A DNA stretch of 64,000 bases from Desulforamulus ferrireducens (GCF_002005145.1 NZ_CP019698.1:1612001-1676000); one strand, 5' to 3'. Shown: positions 40,526 through 50,850, counted from the first letter of the stretch. Numbers and translations: made by a program. The notes: generated by a model from the letters alone, not told the origin.

Positions 40526-41407
40526 TTGATCAAAAGCATGACCGGTTACGGCCGGGGGGAAGCCTGTGCTGAAGGACGCAGGTTTACCGTGGAGCTAAAA
40601 TCAGTAAATAATCGTTACTGCGAAGTAATATTACGGCAACCCAGGTCACTTAGCCAATTTGAAGATAAAATAAAAAGACTGATCCAAAATAAGGTTACCC
40701 GTGGTCGCCTGGATGGGTACATTACTATCGAAGAAACGGCTGAGGTTACCCCGACGGTTAAAGTTGACAAAGCATTGGCCCTGACTTATTATAAGTCAAT
40801 GGAGGAATTGATGGCAGATTTGGCCATTTCTGATAAAATCTCCATTAAAGACATCATTGCTCTGCCTAATGTGATTACCTTAGAACAAACCGAAGAGGAT
40901 ATAGAAGCTTGGTACCCGGCTATTCAACAAGCCACTGAGCAAGCTTTAGATGATCTCATAGCCATGCGGGAAAACGAAGGACAGCGCCTGAAAGCAGATA
41001 TCCTGCAAAGGGCAGAGGTCATTCGGGGCTTGATGTTGGGACAAGTATCCGAGCGGGCACCCTTGGTGGTTCAAGAATACCGGGAAAAACTTACCCAGCG
41101 GTTGGCAGAATGGTTGGAAAATGGTGCGATAGACGAAAATCGTTTGGCTGCAGAGGTAGCTATCTTTGCTGACCGGGCAGATATTTCGGAAGAGCTGGTT
41201 CGCTTAAACAGTCACCTGGCACAGTTAGAGCAAATCCTCGCCGAAGGTGGGGCGGTTGGCCGCAAATTGGATTTTTTAGTCCAGGAAATGAACAGGGAAG
41301 TTAATACCATAGGTTCCAAAGCAAATGATCTGATTATTACCAATGCTGTGGTTAATGCTAAAAGTGAATTGGAAAAAATAAGAGAACAAGTACAAAATAT
41401 TGAATAA
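40526..41407 (+). CDS. yicC: YicC family endoribonuclease
   Basis: A 293-residue protein with the signature MIKSMTGYGRGEA, FTVELKSVNNRYCEV at the N-terminus and the C-terminal DUF1732 part (EEL-x2-LNSHLAQLEQIL, GRKLDFLVQEMNREVNTIGSKA). YicC proteins have been described as RNA-cleaving enzymes acting with PNPase on small RNAs. TTG 40526 is used, behind AGGTGGTG. It is the head of a yicC-remA-gmk-rpoZ-coaBC-priA run typical of Firmicutes. Confidence 0.93.
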   Translation: MIKSMTGYGRGEACAEGRRFTVELKSVNNRYCEVILRQPRSLSQFEDKIKRLIQNKVTRGRLDGYITIEETAEVTPTVKVDKALALTYYKSMEELMADLAISDKISIKDIIALPNVITLEQTEEDIEAWYPAIQQATEQALDDLIAMRENEGQRLKADILQRAEVIRGLMLGQVSERAPLVVQEYREKLTQRLAEWLENGAIDENRLAAEVAIFADRADISEELVRLNSHLAQLEQILAEGGAVGRKLDFLVQEMNREVNTIGSKANDLIITNAVVNAKSELEKIREQVQNIE

Positions 41408-41427
41408 TATTATAGGGGGAACTGAGC

Positions 41428-41700
41428 ATGGAAATTAAGCTTATCAACATTGGCTTTGGCAATATAGTATCGGCCAACCGTATTATTGCCATTGTTAGTC
41501 CCGAATCTGCACCCATTAAACGCATTATTACCGAGGCCAGGGACAGGGGTATGTTAATTGATGCCACCTATGGGCGGCGTACCAGAGCGGTTATTATTAC
41601 TGACAGTGATCATGTTATTTTATCTGCCGTACAACCGGAAACAGTTGCCAACCGCCTGGTAAGTAAAGAAGCAGCACAAGCGGACGAACCTACAGACTAG
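41428..41700 (+). CDS. remA: extracellular matrix regulator RemA (DUF370)
   Basis: A 90-residue DNA-binding regulator first known for activating biofilm matrix genes in B. subtilis. The family core is intact: [29 protein letters not shown] and [23 protein letters not shown]. It lies 20 bp after yicC and 10 bp before gmk, the standard location. In clostridia its targets are not known. Confidence 0.94.
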   Translation: MEIKLINIGFGNIVSANRIIAIVSPESAPIKRIITEARDRGMLIDATYGRRTRAVIITDSDHVILSAVQPETVANRLVSKEAAQADEPTD

Positions 41701-41710
41701 GTGATATAAG

Positions 41711-42313
41711 ATGCATAAACAAGGCTTACTTATTGTCATATCTGGTCCTTCGGGAGCCGGCAAAGGAACTATTTGCCAGGAACTCATTAAAAAGAACCAG
41801 AACATTTGCCTATCTGTCTCATGTACAACCAGACAGCCTAGGACCGGGGAGCAACACGGGGTAAATTACTACTTTGTATCAAAGCTTGAATTTGAAGAAA
41901 TGATAAAAAATAACAAGCTTCTTGAGTATGCAAAGGTATATGACAATTACTATGGAACCCCCATAGGCTATGTAGAAGAAAAACTAAATACAGGCAAAGA
42001 TGTAATACTAGAAATAGATATTCAAGGAGCCTTGCAAATTAAGGAAAAATACCCCCAAGGGGTATTGATTTTTGTGGTGCCGCCGACGTTATCTACACTT
42101 AGACAAAGGCTTGCCGATCGGAAGACCGATTCACAAGAAACTATCAATAAGCGTCTAAACTGTGTTTGTCAAGAGATGACAAACATAGCAAAGTATGACT
42201 ATTTGGTGGTTAATGATGAGGTGGAAAAGGCACTCAGTCAAGTGGAAGCTATCTTAATAGCGGAAAAATGTCGACCCTCTCGTTTTGATATTAATAAATT
42301 CCTAGAAAGTTAG
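41711..42313 (+). CDS. gmk: guanylate kinase
   Basis: Phosphorylates GMP to GDP. The 200-residue protein has the P-loop [10 protein letters not shown] (residues 10-19), the GMP-binding [20 protein letters not shown] (near 37-56), [10 protein letters not shown] and [12 protein letters not shown]. Its base composition is slightly more AT-rich than its neighbours, but the protein is complete. Confidence 0.96.
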   Translation: MHKQGLLIVISGPSGAGKGTICQELIKKNQNICLSVSCTTRQPRTGEQHGVNYYFVSKLEFEEMIKNNKLLEYAKVYDNYYGTPIGYVEEKLNTGKDVILEIDIQGALQIKEKYPQGVLIFVVPPTLSTLRQRLADRKTDSQETINKRLNCVCQEMTNIAKYDYLVVNDEVEKALSQVEAILIAEKCRPSRFDINKFLES

Positions 42314-42326
42314 GGGGTATATATTG

Positions 42327-42536
42327 ATGATGAACCGGCCTTCGCTGGATGAATTAATGACGAAGGTAGATAGTCGGTACTCTTTGGTGGTGGCAGCGGC
42401 CAAAAGGGCTCGTATGCTCACAGAGGAAGAAATAAAGAATAACCAGCCGTTAAAGGTTAAACCGGTAACCCTTGCCTTGGAGGAAATAGCCAATGGCTCT
42501 GTAACCTATCGTCGTACTCGTTCAGGTCCTAAATAA
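42327..42536 (+). CDS. rpoZ: RNA polymerase omega subunit
   Basis: A 69-residue protein with [25 protein letters not shown] and [13 protein letters not shown], the omega pattern. Translation could begin at TTG 42324, ATG 42327 or ATG 42330; ATG 42327 has the best spacing from TAGGGGG. It supports RNA polymerase assembly and, in some bacteria, ppGpp response. Position between gmk and coaBC is the usual one. Confidence 0.93.
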   Translation: MMNRPSLDELMTKVDSRYSLVVAAAKRARMLTEEEIKNNQPLKVKPVTLALEEIANGSVTYRRTRSGPK

Positions 42537-42549
42537 CGGAGGTGCTTTT

Positions 42550-43758
42550 TTGATACTGGCAGGAAAGAGAATTACCGTCGGGGTTACCGGCGGTATTGCT
42601 GCCTATAAGGCTGCGGATTTGGTTAGTACCTTAGTGAAAGCGGGTGCCGAAGTTCATGTGGCCATGACTTCCTCGGCTCAACAATTTATTACCCCGCTAA
42701 CCTTTGAGGTTTTGACTGGCAACCCGGTGGCAACCAATCTTTTTGAAAAATCTCCCGAAGGGGCTGTCTTGCATATTGATCTAGCCCAAAGGGCAGACCT
42801 AATGGTGATTGTGCCGGCCACGGCTAATATTATTGGTAAGGCCGCTAATGGTATCGCCGATGATCTGGTATCAACACTCATAGTAGCAGCCAGTTGTCCG
42901 GTGCTGTTTTGCCCGGCTATGAATGTAGTAATGTATCACAACCCCTTGGTGCAAAGTAATATCAATAAATTAAAGGATTTAGGCTATGCCTTTGTGGAGC
43001 CGGAGGAAGGGCGTTTAGCCTGTGGCACCAGTGGTAAGGGTCGCCTGGCAGATACCGGCATGATTATGAATAGCATACAAAAATTAGTAACCCCCCAGGA
43101 TCTGGCGGGGTTAAAGGTGCTTGTTACGGCAGGCCCTACCAGGGAGCCTTTGGATCCAGTGCGTTATTTATCAAATCGCAGTTCCGGTAAAATGGGCTAT
43201 GCTCTGGCTAAAGTAGCATCCCTTAGAGGGGCTACGGTTACCCTGGTTAGTGGCCCCACTGCCTTAACACCACCCCCAGGGGTAGAAACCATATCCGTAA
43301 CCACTGCTGAGCAAATGTTTCAAGAGGTTATCCAGCAGTCTGCCAAGGCTCAACTTATCATCAAAGCTGCTGCCGTTGCCGATTATCGTCCCCTGGTCAC
43401 CAATGAACAGAAGATTAAAAAGCAGGGGCAGGGACTTAGTTTAGAGCTTACTCAAAACCCTGATATCCTGGCCCAGTTGGGTCAAAGGAAGGGCAGACAG
43501 CAATTGTTGGTGGGCTTTGCTGCAGAAACCAATGATCTGGAGCAAAATGCCTTAAGTAAGTTAAAACGTAAAAACTTAGACTTATTAGTAGCCAACGATG
43601 TTACTCAACCCGGTGCTGGTTTTGACCATGACACCAACATTGTTCGGATCTTTGACCAAAGTGGTGAGGTTAAAGCCTTGCCCCGGTTGTCTAAAGAACA
43701 GGTTGCCTGGGAAATTTTGAATTTGGCCAGAGAACTATTCCAGGCAAGGGGAATTTAA
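42550..43758 (+). CDS. coaBC: bifunctional phosphopantothenoylcysteine decarboxylase/synthetase CoaBC
   Basis: Two steps of coenzyme A synthesis in one 402-residue protein. The flavin-dependent CoaC half (residues 1-185) shows GVTGGIAAYKAADL, PATANIIGKAANGIADDL, CPAMNVVMYHNP and the catalytic-loop Cys in ACGTSGKGRLAD. The CTP-dependent CoaB half shows VTAGPTREPLDPVRYLSN, NRSSGKMGYALA, KAAAVADYRP and VGFAAET. Start TTG 42550 follows GGAGGTG. It precedes priA by 2 bp. Confidence 0.95.
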   Translation: MILAGKRITVGVTGGIAAYKAADLVSTLVKAGAEVHVAMTSSAQQFITPLTFEVLTGNPVATNLFEKSPEGAVLHIDLAQRADLMVIVPATANIIGKAANGIADDLVSTLIVAASCPVLFCPAMNVVMYHNPLVQSNINKLKDLGYAFVEPEEGRLACGTSGKGRLADTGMIMNSIQKLVTPQDLAGLKVLVTAGPTREPLDPVRYLSNRSSGKMGYALAKVASLRGATVTLVSGPTALTPPPGVETISVTTAEQMFQEVIQQSAKAQLIIKAAAVADYRPLVTNEQKIKKQGQGLSLELTQNPDILAQLGQRKGRQQLLVGFAAETNDLEQNALSKLKRKNLDLLVANDVTQPGAGFDHDTNIVRIFDQSGEVKALPRLSKEQVAWEILNLARELFQARGI

Positions 43759-43760
43759 AC

Positions 43761-45941
43761 ATGCTTTATGCCGAAGTTGCCGTCAATGTACCGGTACGTT
43801 TAAATCAAACCTTTCATTACCGGGTACCAGAAGCCTTAGCACAGCAAGTGCAAAAATATTCTCGGGTGGAGGTACCCTTTGCCAATAGAGTGGTCCAGGG
43901 GTTTATTGTTGGTTTTAGTGCACCCCCGGCTACGGCTAAAATAAAGGATATTAAAAGGGTTGTTGAAAAAGAAACCTTCTTAAATGATGAGTTATTGACC
44001 ACAGCCCGTTGGCTGGTTGAAAGATATTTATGCAGTTTGGGTGATGCTTTGCAGTGTATTGCCGGCCCTCCCGGTGTTAAAAGAAAATCACCGGAAACTG
44101 TTTTAATAGCCCAGGTGGACCAGGTTACCCTGAAGGGTTTAAGCAAAGCTCCTAAACAAAAGGAAGCCCTAGAACTGGCCATGCTTAACCCAGGACTTAC
44201 CAAAAACCAGCTGTCCCAATTGGCCGGGGTATCCTTGTCTGTGGTGAATGCTCTATTGGCCAAGGGTTACCTGAAGGAGGTACCAGTCCACGGAGTAACC
44301 AATGACGCGCCGGTGGATTGGCCAAAACTTACCTTAGAACAAGTGAGTGCAGTCCAGCAGGTTAAGGAAGCACTCAACACTAAGCAGCCTTCGGCTTGGC
44401 TGCTCTATGGGGTTACCGGCAGTGGTAAGACTGAAGTCTACTTAAGAACCATTAAGGAGGTTCTGCGGCAGCAGCGACAGGCCATAGTTTTGGTGCCGGA
44501 AATTTCCTTAACACCCCAAATGGTAGAGAGATTTCGCTCCCGTTTTGGTGACAAAGTAGCCCTGCTACATAGTGGCCTTTCCCAGGGGGAAAGATATGCG
44601 GAAAAAGAACGCATTAAGTCAGGAGAAGCAGCGGTGGTATTGGGTGCCCGTTCTGCTATTTTTGCTCCTACACCCGATTTAGGCTTGATTATCATTGACG
44701 AAGAACATGAAACCTCCTACAAGCAGGAGGAAACACCCAAATATCATGCCCGGGAGGTAGCTTTACAACGGGCTGCCCAGTGCAAGGCCGCTGTCATCCT
44801 GGGTAGTGCCACCCCGGCTCTGGAGAGTTTTTGTCGAGCCAGACCTGGGGGCCCCTATAAATTACTCACTCTCACAAAACGTATAGAGGATCGGGCCCTG
44901 CCCAGCATACAAATTGTGGATTTGCGTCAGGAACTTAGTTTAGGTAATCGCAGTATTTTTAGTCTTACTTTACAGCGGGCGTTGGCCCGACGGTTGGCCA
45001 ATCAGGAAAAGTGTATTCTATTTCTTAATCGGCGGGGGTTAGCCAGTATTGTGGTGTGCCGTCAATGTGGTCAGGTGATGAAGTGTCCCAGATGTGATAT
45101 TTCTTTAACCTTACACAGTGACGGTTGGCTCAAGTGTCACTACTGCAGCCACCAAACACGCTCACCGGCCAGTTGCCCCCACTGTTCCAGTCGCATTATC
45201 AGGAGCTTTGGTATTGGTACCCAGCGGGTAGAAGAGGAAATGAAAAGGTTATTTCCCAGCTGCCAAGTTTTACGCATGGATGCAGATACCACAACCCGTA
45301 AGGGGTCCCATGAAGAATTACTGGATGCCTTTATTCATGGAGAAGCCCAGGTGCTTATTGGTACCCAAATGATTGCCAAAGGGCTTGATATACCGCAGGT
45401 AACTTTGGTGGGAGTAATTAGTGCGGACATTACCTTGCATATGCCGGATTTTCGAGCCGCAGAGAGAACCTTCCAATTATTAACCCAGGTGGCCGGCCGA
45501 GCGGGGAGGGGAAAGACGCCGGGCGAGGTAATTATCCAAACCTATGATCCCGCACACTTTAGCATAAAAGCAGCTCAAAAGCATGATTACCTCAAGTTTT
45601 ACCAGCAGGAAATGATTACCCGTCAGGCCTTACAATATCCGCCCTTTAGTCACCTGATTAGGGTATTATTCAGTGGTATTAATGAAGCCGATGTTATGGC
45701 AGCCGCCCAGTGGTGGCAAGACCAATTAGCCGCCGCCAAGCAGGCAGCCGGTTTTTCACAGGTAGAAATCCTGGGTCCAGCCCCTGCTGGTATCCCCAAA
45801 ATAAAAGATCGTTACCGTTGGCAGTTAATTATCAAAGGTACCATGAGTAAAGAAATTAGAAACATAGCCGCTAAGGTGCTTGAACAGGCCGGACTAAGGT
45901 TTAAGCAGGTAGCGGTGAGTATAGATGTGGACCCTATATAG
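43761..45941 (+). CDS. priA: primosomal protein N' / replication restart helicase PriA
   Basis: 3'-5' helicase that restarts stalled replication forks. The 726-residue product has the N-terminal 3'BD domain (VNVPVRLNQTFHYRVPE), Walker A GVTGSGKTEVYL (near residue 214), Walker B IIIDEEHETSYKQEETPKYH, an eight-cysteine double zinc site (CRQCGQVMKCPRCDISL, CHYCSHQTRSPASCPHC), and helicase motifs GTQMIAKGLDIPQVTLVG and QVAGRAGRG. It is the last gene of the run; a 219-bp gap follows. Confidence 0.96.
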   Translation: MLYAEVAVNVPVRLNQTFHYRVPEALAQQVQKYSRVEVPFANRVVQGFIVGFSAPPATAKIKDIKRVVEKETFLNDELLTTARWLVERYLCSLGDALQCIAGPPGVKRKSPETVLIAQVDQVTLKGLSKAPKQKEALELAMLNPGLTKNQLSQLAGVSLSVVNALLAKGYLKEVPVHGVTNDAPVDWPKLTLEQVSAVQQVKEALNTKQPSAWLLYGVTGSGKTEVYLRTIKEVLRQQRQAIVLVPEISLTPQMVERFRSRFGDKVALLHSGLSQGERYAEKERIKSGEAAVVLGARSAIFAPTPDLGLIIIDEEHETSYKQEETPKYHAREVALQRAAQCKAAVILGSATPALESFCRARPGGPYKLLTLTKRIEDRALPSIQIVDLRQELSLGNRSIFSLTLQRALARRLANQEKCILFLNRRGLASIVVCRQCGQVMKCPRCDISLTLHSDGWLKCHYCSHQTRSPASCPHCSSRIIRSFGIGTQRVEEEMKRLFPSCQVLRMDADTTTRKGSHEELLDAFIHGEAQVLIGTQMIAKGLDIPQVTLVGVISADITLHMPDFRAAERTFQLLTQVAGRAGRGKTPGEVIIQTYDPAHFSIKAAQKHDYLKFYQQEMITRQALQYPPFSHLIRVLFSGINEADVMAAAQWWQDQLAAAKQAAGFSQVEILGPAPAGIPKIKDRYRWQLIIKGTMSKEIRNIAAKVLEQAGLRFKQVAVSIDVDPI

Positions 45942-46160
45942 CCTTTGCTGGGGTCGTAGTTTTTTGCATAATTCTTCATAAATTCCATTTCTACTAGTTA
46001 AGATTAAGGATAAAATGATATATTAAACTATATTATGGCATTCTAAAATAAACTTTGTTTTATTAAAATGAATGCTGCGGCTGACTGTTATCATGTATTA
46101 GCCGACAACGAGCCTGGAGAATATCTTTCTAAAGAAATGAAAACTGGAGGTCTACACTAA
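45942..46160. other. AT-rich intergenic region before def
   Basis: 219 bp, strongly AT-rich. It probably contains the promoter of the def-to-rpe run (several TATATT-like -10 candidates near 46018-46035) but no clear -35 match. No terminator hairpin with T run after priA was found apart from TTTTTT at 45961-45966. Confidence 0.35.
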
Positions 46161-46616
46161 ATGGCAGTTTACAAAATCGTGGAAATTGGTGATGAAGTAT
46201 TACGGGAGAAGGCAAAGCCTGTTAAGGAGATTACCCCCAATATCATTAAATTGTTAGATAACATGGCTGATACCATGTATGCCGCCAACGGGGTGGGTTT
46301 AGCAGCACCGCAGATTGGAGTATCTAAAAGAGTAATCGTTATTGATGTCGGCGAAGGCCTCATTGAACTAATCAACCCTGAGATCCTTGAAGCAGCGGGA
46401 AATGTTGTGGATACAGAGGGATGTCTGTCGGTACCTGGTATGATCGGTGAGGTGGCCAGAGCGGATAGATTGGTGGTAAAGGGTTTAAACCGCCAGGGCG
46501 AAACAGTGACTTACAAGGCTAAAGGATGGTTAGCACGGGCCTTTCAACACGAAATTGATCATTTAGAAGGCATTGTCTTTGTGGATCGGGCCACTAACCT
46601 GAGAAAAGCAGAATAA
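46161..46616 (+). CDS. def: peptide deformylase
   Basis: Removes the formyl group from nascent N-formylmethionine. The 151-residue protein has all three metal-site motifs: [10 protein letters not shown] near residues 41-50, EGCLSVPG near 90 (metal Cys) and QHEIDHLEG near 133 (two metal His and the catalytic Glu). ATG 46161 follows GGAGGTC. Grouped with fmt in the usual order. Confidence 0.97.
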   Translation: MAVYKIVEIGDEVLREKAKPVKEITPNIIKLLDNMADTMYAANGVGLAAPQIGVSKRVIVIDVGEGLIELINPEILEAAGNVVDTEGCLSVPGMIGEVARADRLVVKGLNRQGETVTYKAKGWLARAFQHEIDHLEGIVFVDRATNLRKAE

Positions 46617-46661
46617 CACCCTACCTAGACTTTCGTAGGTTCAGGATAGAGGAGATTGATC

Positions 46662-47618
46662 ATGCGTATTGTTTTTATGGGTACTCCGGATTTTGCCGCA
46701 GCTTCCCTGCAAGCTTTAATTGATCACAGACAACAAGTTTTGGCTGTGGTTACGCAACCGGATCGTCCCAAAGGGAGAGGCAAGCAAGTACAGGCGCCTC
46801 CGGTAAAACAGCTGGCATTACAACATAATATTCCTGTTCTCCAGCCGTCTAACATCAGAACAGAGGAATTTTACCATACCTTACAAGAGTTACAGCCGGA
46901 ATGTATTGTGGTAGTGGCCTATGGTAAGATATTACCCCCGGCCATACTACATTTACCACCGAAGGGTTGTATCAATGTACATGCGTCACTATTACCTCAG
47001 TACCGTGGGTCGGCGCCCATTCATTGGGCTGTGATCAATGGTGAGAGGACAACCGGCGTAACAACCATGTTTATGGATGAGGGTATGGATACCGGGGATA
47101 TGATCCTGAAAAAGCAGCTCACCATTGACCACCATGATAACGTAGGTGTGGTACATGATCGCTTAGCGAAGATGGGTGCCGAACTATTGGTGGAGACCTT
47201 AGAGCTGCTGGAACATAATAAGGCCCCTCGGCAACCCCAGGATCATAGTCAGGCTACCTATGCTCCCATGCTCAAAAAGGAGCATGAGTTAATAGATTGG
47301 CATAAGTCAGCCCCAGCCATCCACAATCATGTCAGAGGTATGAATCCCTGGCCGGGCACCTATACTCTCTGGCAGGGGAAGGTGCTGAAGATATGGCGTA
47401 CAGATATTCCACAAACCCGGGAAATAAATTCACTGCCAGGCACAGTTTTAGAAGAGTCCTCCGCTGGCATACTAGTACAAACGGGACAGGGGCAAATATT
47501 AATTCAAGAGCTACAACTCCAGGGCGGTAAGAGAATGGAGGTTGGGGAATTTCTCAAAGGTAAAAAATTAACCCCTGGGACAATCCTGGGCAGTCAAGAA
47601 GGAGATGAGGCCCCGTGA
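46662..47618 (+). CDS. fmt: methionyl-tRNA formyltransferase
   Basis: Adds the formyl group to initiator Met-tRNA. The 318-residue protein starts MRIVFMGTPDFAA and has the formyl-folate site with the INVHASLLPQYRGSAPIHWAVINGE motif near residue 108 and GMDTGDMIL near 143, plus a C-terminal OB-like domain. ATG 46662 is preferred to TTG 46656. Its TGA overlaps the following GTG start. Confidence 0.96.
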   Translation: MRIVFMGTPDFAAASLQALIDHRQQVLAVVTQPDRPKGRGKQVQAPPVKQLALQHNIPVLQPSNIRTEEFYHTLQELQPECIVVVAYGKILPPAILHLPPKGCINVHASLLPQYRGSAPIHWAVINGERTTGVTTMFMDEGMDTGDMILKKQLTIDHHDNVGVVHDRLAKMGAELLVETLELLEHNKAPRQPQDHSQATYAPMLKKEHELIDWHKSAPAIHNHVRGMNPWPGTYTLWQGKVLKIWRTDIPQTREINSLPGTVLEESSAGILVQTGQGQILIQELQLQGGKRMEVGEFLKGKKLTPGTILGSQEGDEAP

Positions 47619-48424
47619 TTAGCCCCAATGAGGCTCATATGCCCCACGTTCGTAAAAGATTATTTGTAGGTCTCTTGGCTGCCAGTTTATTTGTTGTGGG
47701 ACTATTGGCTTTTACCATCTGGTATCTGCTTTATCATCCCACTACTTTGTTGCATCAGGTAATTTTAGTCAGTACTGTGGTATTGATTATTGTAGGAGTT
47801 GTGATAGTTGCCTTTGGTGTAGGTGGCATTGTATTAACCATCTGGTTGGCACAAACCATTAAGCCCTTACAGCCATTAATACGTGTGGCCATGACTACCC
47901 TTTTTCCCTTTGCCATAGGTTTGGGGAAAGTTTTTCATATCGATGGCGATAAAATTAAAAACTCCTTTATTAGTGTCAATAATGAGCTGGTTCGCACCAA
48001 CCCTTTGCAATTACGTCCGGAACAAGTGCTGCTGTTAGCACCCCATTGTATTCAGGAAAATACTTGTCCCTACAAGGTAACCAATGATACCAATAATTGT
48101 CGGCGTTGTGGCAAATGTAAGGTGTCAGATCTATTAGCCCTGCGGGATCGGTATGGTATCCGGGTGGGAGTGGCCACTGGCGGTACCTTGGCCCGCAAAT
48201 TGGTGAAGGAATATCGCCCCAGGGCTATTGTGGCCATAGCCTGCGAAAGGGATTTAGCCAGCGGTATTCAGGATTGCAGTCCCATTCCGGTATTGGGTGT
48301 GTTAAATGATCGTCCCTTCGGACCTTGTTTTAATACCTCGGTATATACACCGGGAGTAACTGATGCCATTGAATTTTTTATAGGTAACCAGAACCATGGG
48401 AAAGGGGAAGAAAAGAAACATTGA
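47615..48424 (+). CDS. DUF116 domain membrane protein
   Basis: A 269-residue protein with two transmembrane helices (about residues 17-39 and 46-75), then a cytoplasmic Cys-rich DUF116 domain: HCIQENTCPYK, CRRCGKCK, ACERDLASGIQDCSP, GPCFNT. The cysteine spacing suggests a metal or Fe-S site, but the function is unknown. GTG 47615 overlaps the fmt stop, and its own TGA overlaps the rsmB TTG. This place between fmt and rsmB is common for DUF116 in clostridia. Confidence 0.88.
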   Translation: MISPNEAHMPHVRKRLFVGLLAASLFVVGLLAFTIWYLLYHPTTLLHQVILVSTVVLIIVGVVIVAFGVGGIVLTIWLAQTIKPLQPLIRVAMTTLFPFAIGLGKVFHIDGDKIKNSFISVNNELVRTNPLQLRPEQVLLLAPHCIQENTCPYKVTNDTNNCRRCGKCKVSDLLALRDRYGIRVGVATGGTLARKLVKEYRPRAIVAIACERDLASGIQDCSPIPVLGVLNDRPFGPCFNTSVYTPGVTDAIEFFIGNQNHGKGEEKKH

Positions 48425-49782
48425 GCAATATATCGGCCAGAGAACTGGCATTACTGGTTGGTAAGATGGTTGAGGAAGAAGGTGCCTATGCCAACCTTGC
48501 CTTGAATAAGGTTTTAGAACAATATCAGCCCGGTAAATTGGATCGGGCTTTTGCCACGGAACTGGTCTATGGGGTATTACGTAAATTAAATACTCTGGAT
48601 TGGGTGCTGGCTCACTTTCTAAAACAGCCCCTTGCCTCGCAAACTGTTTGGGTTCGCAATATTTTGCGCATGGGCACTTACCAAATTATGTTTATGCCCC
48701 GGGTACCGGATTCCGCAGCCTGCAATGAATCTGTTAATTTGGCCAAAAAATATGGCCATGCCGGAGCTGCCAAATTTGTCAATGGAGTGCTGCGTAATGT
48801 GGCAAGAGAACAAGCAAATTTAGATTATCCGGATCCTCAGGAGGACCCGGTGGACTATATTGCCCTTAAATATTCCCATCCCACCTGGTTGGTGGAAAGA
48901 TGGTTAAAGGAATTTGGTTTTGAGGAAACAGTTGCCCTTTGTCAAGCCAATAATCGACCAGCCCCGAACACGGTACGAACCAATACTTTAAAAATTACCA
49001 GAGAAGCATTAATAAAAAGGCTCCAGGAAGAGGCTGTGGAGGCCAGGGAAACCAAATATGTTCCCGAAGGTTTAAATTTGAATAACTTTTTATCCTATCG
49101 TTCCCTGAGCTCCTTTCAGGAAGGACTTTATCAAGTACAGGATGAAAGTTCCATGCTGGTTGCTCACGTGTTAAACCCGGCCACCGGTTCTCGGGTATTG
49201 GATGTGGCTTCGGCACCCGGTGGTAAAACTACCCACGTTGCTCAATTGATGAGAGATACGGGGGAAATTATTGCCTGTGATTTGTATGCCCATAAATTAG
49301 ATTTAATTATGGATAATTGTCGCCGTCTGGGTATCACCTCTATTCGTGCTGAAGTGGCTGATGCCCGTGAGCTATACAAGACTTATCAGGGGTGGGCAGA
49401 TTATGTACTGGTGGATGCCCCCTGTTCCGGTCTAGGGGTGTTAAGACGTCGCCCGGATGCCCGCTGGCGTAAAGATCCCAGCCAACTGCCAGGTATTGTC
49501 AGATTGCAAAAGGAAATCTTGCAATCGGCAGCTAAATGTCTGCGACCGGGAGGGGTACTGGTCTACAGCACTTGTACCATTACACCGGAAGAGAATCTTG
49601 GTGTGGTGCAGGATTTTCTGGCAGAACACCCGGAATTCAGCCTGGGTGACCTGAGGCAGTTGTTACCCCCTGGTTTAGACCAAGAAGCAACTGCGGAAAA
49701 GGGTTATCTCCAGCTTTTACCCCATGTACACGGTATGGATGGGTTTTTCATTGCCCGGCTGAGAAAAAAAGGATTTGATTAA
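48421..49782 (+). CDS. rsmB: 16S rRNA (cytosine-967-C5)-methyltransferase RsmB
   Basis: Methylates C967 of 16S rRNA. The 453-residue protein has an N-terminal NusB-like domain (ARELALLVGKMVEEEGAYANLALNKVLEQY, residues 5-130) and an S-adenosylmethionine-dependent domain with VLDVASAPGGKTTHVAQLM, VLVDAPCSGLGVLRRRPD (catalytic-site Cys) and VYSTCTITPEEN (nucleophilic Cys). TTG 48421 overlaps the DUF116 stop codon. Confidence 0.95.
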   Translation: MSNISARELALLVGKMVEEEGAYANLALNKVLEQYQPGKLDRAFATELVYGVLRKLNTLDWVLAHFLKQPLASQTVWVRNILRMGTYQIMFMPRVPDSAACNESVNLAKKYGHAGAAKFVNGVLRNVAREQANLDYPDPQEDPVDYIALKYSHPTWLVERWLKEFGFEETVALCQANNRPAPNTVRTNTLKITREALIKRLQEEAVEARETKYVPEGLNLNNFLSYRSLSSFQEGLYQVQDESSMLVAHVLNPATGSRVLDVASAPGGKTTHVAQLMRDTGEIIACDLYAHKLDLIMDNCRRLGITSIRAEVADARELYKTYQGWADYVLVDAPCSGLGVLRRRPDARWRKDPSQLPGIVRLQKEILQSAAKCLRPGGVLVYSTCTITPEENLGVVQDFLAEHPEFSLGDLRQLLPPGLDQEATAEKGYLQLLPHVHGMDGFFIARLRKKGFD

Positions 49783-49784
49783 AA

Positions 49785-50849
49785 ATGCGTAGAAATAGCA
49801 ACCATAAAGTCAATCTGAGGGACTTAAACTTAGTTGAATTAAAACAATTAATGGTGCAGTTAGACGAAAAACCCTTTCGGGCTGAACAAATTGCCGGTTG
49901 GGTTTTTGCCAAGGGTGCTATTTCCTTTGATCAAATGACTAATTTATCCAAAGCCTTAAGGAACCGTTTGGCTGAAGTTGCCACCATTAGTAAGCCCAAT
50001 ATTTTAACTAAACAACAGTCCAAGCGGGGAGATACCATAAAGTATCTCTTTGGCCTTGTAGATGGTCACGGTGTGGAAAGTGTTTTAATGAAGCATTCTT
50101 ACGGCAACTCAGCCTGTGTATCCACCCAGGTGGGTTGCCGCATGGGTTGCAAGTTTTGCGCCTCCACCATGGAAGGATTAGTAAGAAACCTAACTGCTGC
50201 TGAAATCTATGATCAAGTTTTGGGTATCCAACAGGACACTGGGGAAAGGGTAAGTCATATTGTCATTATGGGAGCGGGCGAACCCCTGGACAATTATGAT
50301 AATGTTATCAGATTTCTGGAAAATATTAACGCCCCCTATGGTCTTAACATAAGTTATCGCCATATTACCCTATCTACCTGTGGCATAGTTCCTAAAATTA
50401 AGGAATTAGCCCAGATAAAATTGCCCCTTACCCTGGCTATCTCCTTACATGCACCAAATAATGAGTTGCGAAATGAATTGGTGCCCATTAACCGCCGTTA
50501 TCCTTTAGAGGAATTAATACCTGCCTGCCGGGAATATACCGAGGTTACCGGACGGCGGATTACCTTTGAGTATGCTTTGCTGGCCGGAGTAAATGATGGG
50601 GAGGAACAAGCCAAAGAGTTGATCTCCCTTCTTAAGGGAATGATGAGCCATATTAATTTGATTCCCGTCAATCCTGTGGAAGGACGGGGGTTCCAGAGAA
50701 CACCCCCGGAAAAAGTTGAACAGTTTCGTAGTATCTTAGATAGGGCCGGCTTAAATGTCACTATACGTCGTGAATTAGGGACAGAAATAGACGCCGCCTG
50801 CGGGCAGCTCAGGCGGAGGTATGAACAGGTCCAGCAGGCCAAAGATTAA
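49785..50849 (+). CDS. rlmN: dual-specificity 23S rRNA/tRNA adenine-C2 methyltransferase RlmN
   Basis: Radical-SAM enzyme making 2-methyladenosine in 23S rRNA and tRNA. The 354-residue protein has the cluster motif CRMGCKFC (Cys-x3-Cys-x2-Cys, near residue 118), GAGEPLDNYDNV, LSTCGIVPKI, the ISLHAPNNELR stretch, and a late Cys in AACGQLR that fits the methyl-carrying cysteine. It starts 2 bp after rsmB, so it is likely translated from the same message. Confidence 0.96.
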   Translation: MRRNSNHKVNLRDLNLVELKQLMVQLDEKPFRAEQIAGWVFAKGAISFDQMTNLSKALRNRLAEVATISKPNILTKQQSKRGDTIKYLFGLVDGHGVESVLMKHSYGNSACVSTQVGCRMGCKFCASTMEGLVRNLTAAEIYDQVLGIQQDTGERVSHIVIMGAGEPLDNYDNVIRFLENINAPYGLNISYRHITLSTCGIVPKIKELAQIKLPLTLAISLHAPNNELRNELVPINRRYPLEELIPACREYTEVTGRRITFEYALLAGVNDGEEQAKELISLLKGMMSHINLIPVNPVEGRGFQRTPPEKVEQFRSILDRAGLNVTIRRELGTEIDAACGQLRRRYEQVQQAKD

Positions 50850-50850
50850 G